Source: Hallerella sp963597395 (GTDB lineage Bacteria; Fibrobacterota; Fibrobacteria; Fibrobacterales; Fibrobacteraceae). From it: a stretch of DNA of 64,000 bases. The notes beneath the pieces were generated by a model. It ran no database searches. It was not told where the DNA came from and saw only the letters and a program-made list of their open reading frames with translations. A program made the translations under genes and the position numbers. Position 1 is the first letter of the stretch, and each line of letters begins with the position of its first letter. Of this stretch, positions 62,640-64,000 are shown one piece after another. Location: positions 45,631 to 109,630 of the forward strand of contig CAVBPX010000001.1 of assembly GCA_963597395.1 (NCBI GenBank), read 5' to 3'.

Positions 62640-63857
62640 TCACTCCAAAAGCCACCGGATTAAATTCCGGTGGATAATGCCGTTTCGCGAAAAATCAAAA
62701 CTATCGAGCGACAGTACATACTTGGGAAAGTTGTCGCGAACCGAAGCAAATGCGCCAAATTCCCTTTGGACCGTTTCTTCGGTTGCAAGCAGATAGCACA
62801 CCTGAAAATATTCCGTTCCCTTGTCATTTTGTGCGCAAAAGTCTATTTCCTGTTTGGCTGTCCTTCCGACCGTGACCGTGTAACCACGACGCAAAAGTTC
62901 AATATAGACGATGTTTTCCAGAACCTGCCCAATGTCCTTTTGATTCTTCAAAAAAAGGCTTTGCCGAATTCCGTGGTCGGTAATATAAATTTTCTCCTGC
63001 GTTGCAAGAACTTCCTTGCCGACAAGATCCTGTCGCGGAACAAGATGCAACAAGCAGGCTTCCCGGGCATATTCCAGATAGTTGTAAATCGTTTCGGGCG
63101 CAATGGAACGCTTCTCGTTTTTTAAAAACTTAACCAAATTTTGCGCAGAAAAGGTGTTTCCGATATTTTCAATAAAGTAAGCGATCAGCAGCCGCAAAAG
63201 CGAAATATCGCGCACCTTGTAGCGGTCGGTAATATCCTTCAAAATAATGGAATTGAAAATGTCGTCCAGATACTGTTTTCGCTGCGCTTCATTCAGGTCA
63301 AAGTTGTACAGAAACGGAAAGCCGCCCGTCTCGATATAAAATTCAAAAGCCTTTTCCGGTGTCATCTTCCTTTTTAATTTGCAAAGCGCCTCGTAGCTTT
63401 CCTTAAAACCGAACGGATACATTTTGATTTCCACATAACGGCCGGCGAGATAGGTCGAAAGTTCCCCAGAAAGAAGCTTTGCGTTGGAACCCGTGATGTA
63501 AACATCGGCATTAAAATCAACAAGAATGGAATTTACCAGCTTTTCCCAGCCGGAAAGTTCCTGGATTTCATCCAAAAAGAGGTAGATCTTTTTATGCTTG
63601 ACCTTTTTTTGAACCGCATTGACCGCCGCGACGACATTTTCAAGGGCGCGAACTCGCTCATCGGTAAACGATTCAAAGTTCAGGGAAAGCGTCTGTTCCC
63701 GGGAAGCGCCTTTTTCAATCACCAGATCCCGGACTTGTTCCAATAAAATGGACTTGCCGGATCGCCGAATTCCGGTAATTACTTTTTGTCCCTTTTTGTC
63801 CCCAATGCTCTTCTTATCTTTATGAGTGTCGAAAGGGAAAGTCCTTTCGACACTCAT
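62640..63857 (-). CDS. AAA-family ATPase with DUF4143-type C-terminus
   Basis: The 405-residue product starts at ATG 63857 (after AAAAGG); the frame is open upstream with ATG at 63896 but that overlaps the divergent gene. Walker A is TGIRRSGKS, Walker B is IYLFLDEIQE, and the sensor-type segment is YITGSNAKLLSGELSTYLAG. The C-terminal part (about 205-405), with IPETIYNYLEYAREACLLHLV-like and EIDF segments, fits DUF4143. Such ATPases are abundant in gut bacteria and mobile regions; function unknown. Its first codons lie in a 15-bp inverted repeat. Confidence 0.82.
   Translation of the reverse strand: MSVERTFPFDTHKDKKSIGDKKGQKVITGIRRSGKSILLEQVRDLVIEKGASREQTLSLNFESFTDERVRALENVVAAVNAVQKKVKHKKIYLFLDEIQELSGWEKLVNSILVDFNADVYITGSNAKLLSGELSTYLAGRYVEIKMYPFGFKESYEALCKLKRKMTPEKAFEFYIETGGFPFLYNFDLNEAQRKQYLDDIFNSIILKDITDRYKVRDISLLRLLIAYFIENIGNTFSAQNLVKFLKNEKRSIAPETIYNYLEYAREACLLHLVPRQDLVGKEVLATQEKIYITDHGIRQSLFLKNQKDIGQVLENIVYIELLRRGYTVTVGRTAKQEIDFCAQNDKGTEYFQVCYLLATEETVQREFGAFASVRDNFPKYVLSLDSFDFSRNGIIHRNLIRWLLE
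63815..63822 (+). promoter_or_regulatory. near-TAnnTTTG promoter element for the gene at 63895
   Basis: TATCTTTA lies at the outer edge of the inverted repeat. A start of transcription a few bases downstream would place the hairpin at the 5' end of the mRNA. Confidence 0.4.
63822..63857. repeat. 15-bp perfect inverted repeat
   Basis: ATGAGTGTCGAAAGG (63822-63836), a six-base loop, and CCTTTCGACACTCAT (63843-63857) form a perfect hairpin. The right arm includes the start codon of the minus-strand ATPase gene. A second hairpin, TTTTCGC-AGTA-GCGAAAA, follows at about 63866-63883 and is directly before the AAGGAG of the plus-strand gene. Confidence 0.85.
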
Positions 63858-63894
63858 CCAAACCTTTTCGCAGTAGCGAAAAAAAGGAGATTTC

Positions 63895-64000
63895 ATGAAA
63901 CCGATTGACAATCACGCAAACCAGCTGAACCCGAACAATGGCACCTCCGGGTTCAACGCCCAGTATAAAGCTCGCATGGACAACCACGCGAATCAGTTGA
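63895..64000 (+). CDS. NHANQLNPNN-type small protein, 3'-truncated by window edge
   Basis: The frame starts at ATG 63895 (AAGGAG at good spacing) and is open to base 64000 (35 codons). It reads PIDNHANQLNPNNGTSGFNA then ARMDNHANQL: a tandem repeat of the (D)NHANQLNPNN motif, known from short bacterial proteins of unknown function with DNHANQxNPNN repeats. Two hairpins in its upstream region suggest regulated or stable mRNA. The rest of the gene is outside the window. Confidence 0.75.
   Translation, partial: MKPIDNHANQLNPNNGTSGFNAQYKARMDNHANQL

Overview
The window looks like a chromosomal segment of a fibre-degrading bacterium of the Fibrobacterota or a close FCB-group relative. The pointers are a FISUMP-type lipoprotein (36345-37238), a secreted GH10 xylanase and a PL1 pectate lyase with Fibrobacter-style C-terminal or N-terminal extensions, an RND/TolC system and many Sec or lipoprotein signals (Gram-negative envelope), a futalosine-type menaquinone gene (mqnC) beside a UbiD decarboxylase, and a promoter-like TAnnTTTG motif like the Bacteroidetes -7 element. 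The DNA is GC-rich with dense, often overlapping genes (ATGA and TGATG junctions) except for AT-rich accessory patches at about 44.5-45.6 kb, 50.8 kb and 59.5-64 kb. Species was not determined and no database was searched.

Layout. 1-1710: 3' part of a conserved unknown gene. 1731-5315 (minus): aroQ - tyrA - a degenerate aroA-like gene - nadK. 5372-8898 (plus): mnmA, dapF, then a CstA transporter. 9208-14812 (plus): TolC-MFP-RND efflux operon. 14873-15577 (minus): DUF2334-type deacetylase-fold protein. 15628-28513 (plus): HAD phosphatase, miaB, SPOR protein, tRNA-Leu(CAA), a membrane protein, panD, LytR_C lipoprotein, rsfS with a Lys/Ala tail, argS, mqnC, rhomboid, SRPBCC-like protein, ubiD family, secreted HExxH protease. 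28503-35416 (minus): ribD, PAS membrane protein, envelope proteins, M23 peptidase, choice-of-anchor I protein, small membrane protein. 35447-41229 (plus): CDF transporter, FISUMP lipoprotein, purU, membrane protein, pyrE, lipoprotein and outer-membrane protein. 41248-43591 (minus): Na/Pi cotransporter and coaE. 43621-44505: purC. 44560-45427: fused gene fragments. 45660-50696 (minus): putP and a SWIM/SNF2 helicase. 50821-51102: PIN-toxin remnant. 51152-54573 (minus): carB with a predicted translation-coupled attenuator. 54682-59414: xylanase, SDR, pectate lyase. 59589-64000: AT-rich accessory block of small secreted proteins, duplicated upstream DNA, pseudogenes, an AAA ATPase and the start of an NHANQLNPNN-type small protein.

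The most interesting observations are: (1) a 57-codon leader frame, U-rich tract and intrinsic terminator just ahead of carB, in the architecture of E. coli pyrBI UTP-sensitive attenuation; (2) a TAnnTTTG motif 4-8 nt before several start codons, implying nearly leaderless mRNAs; (3) a small membrane-protein gene (62195-62635) whose start reads ATA and which holds one in-frame TGA, both explicable by single G-to-A changes; (4) an EPSP-synthase homologue lacking most catalytic residues inside an aromatic operon; (5) an RND pump lacking the classical Asp-Asp/Lys proton-relay residues; (6) duplicated 5' regions and a degenerate partial copy of a secreted-protein gene at 59.5-61.4 kb.
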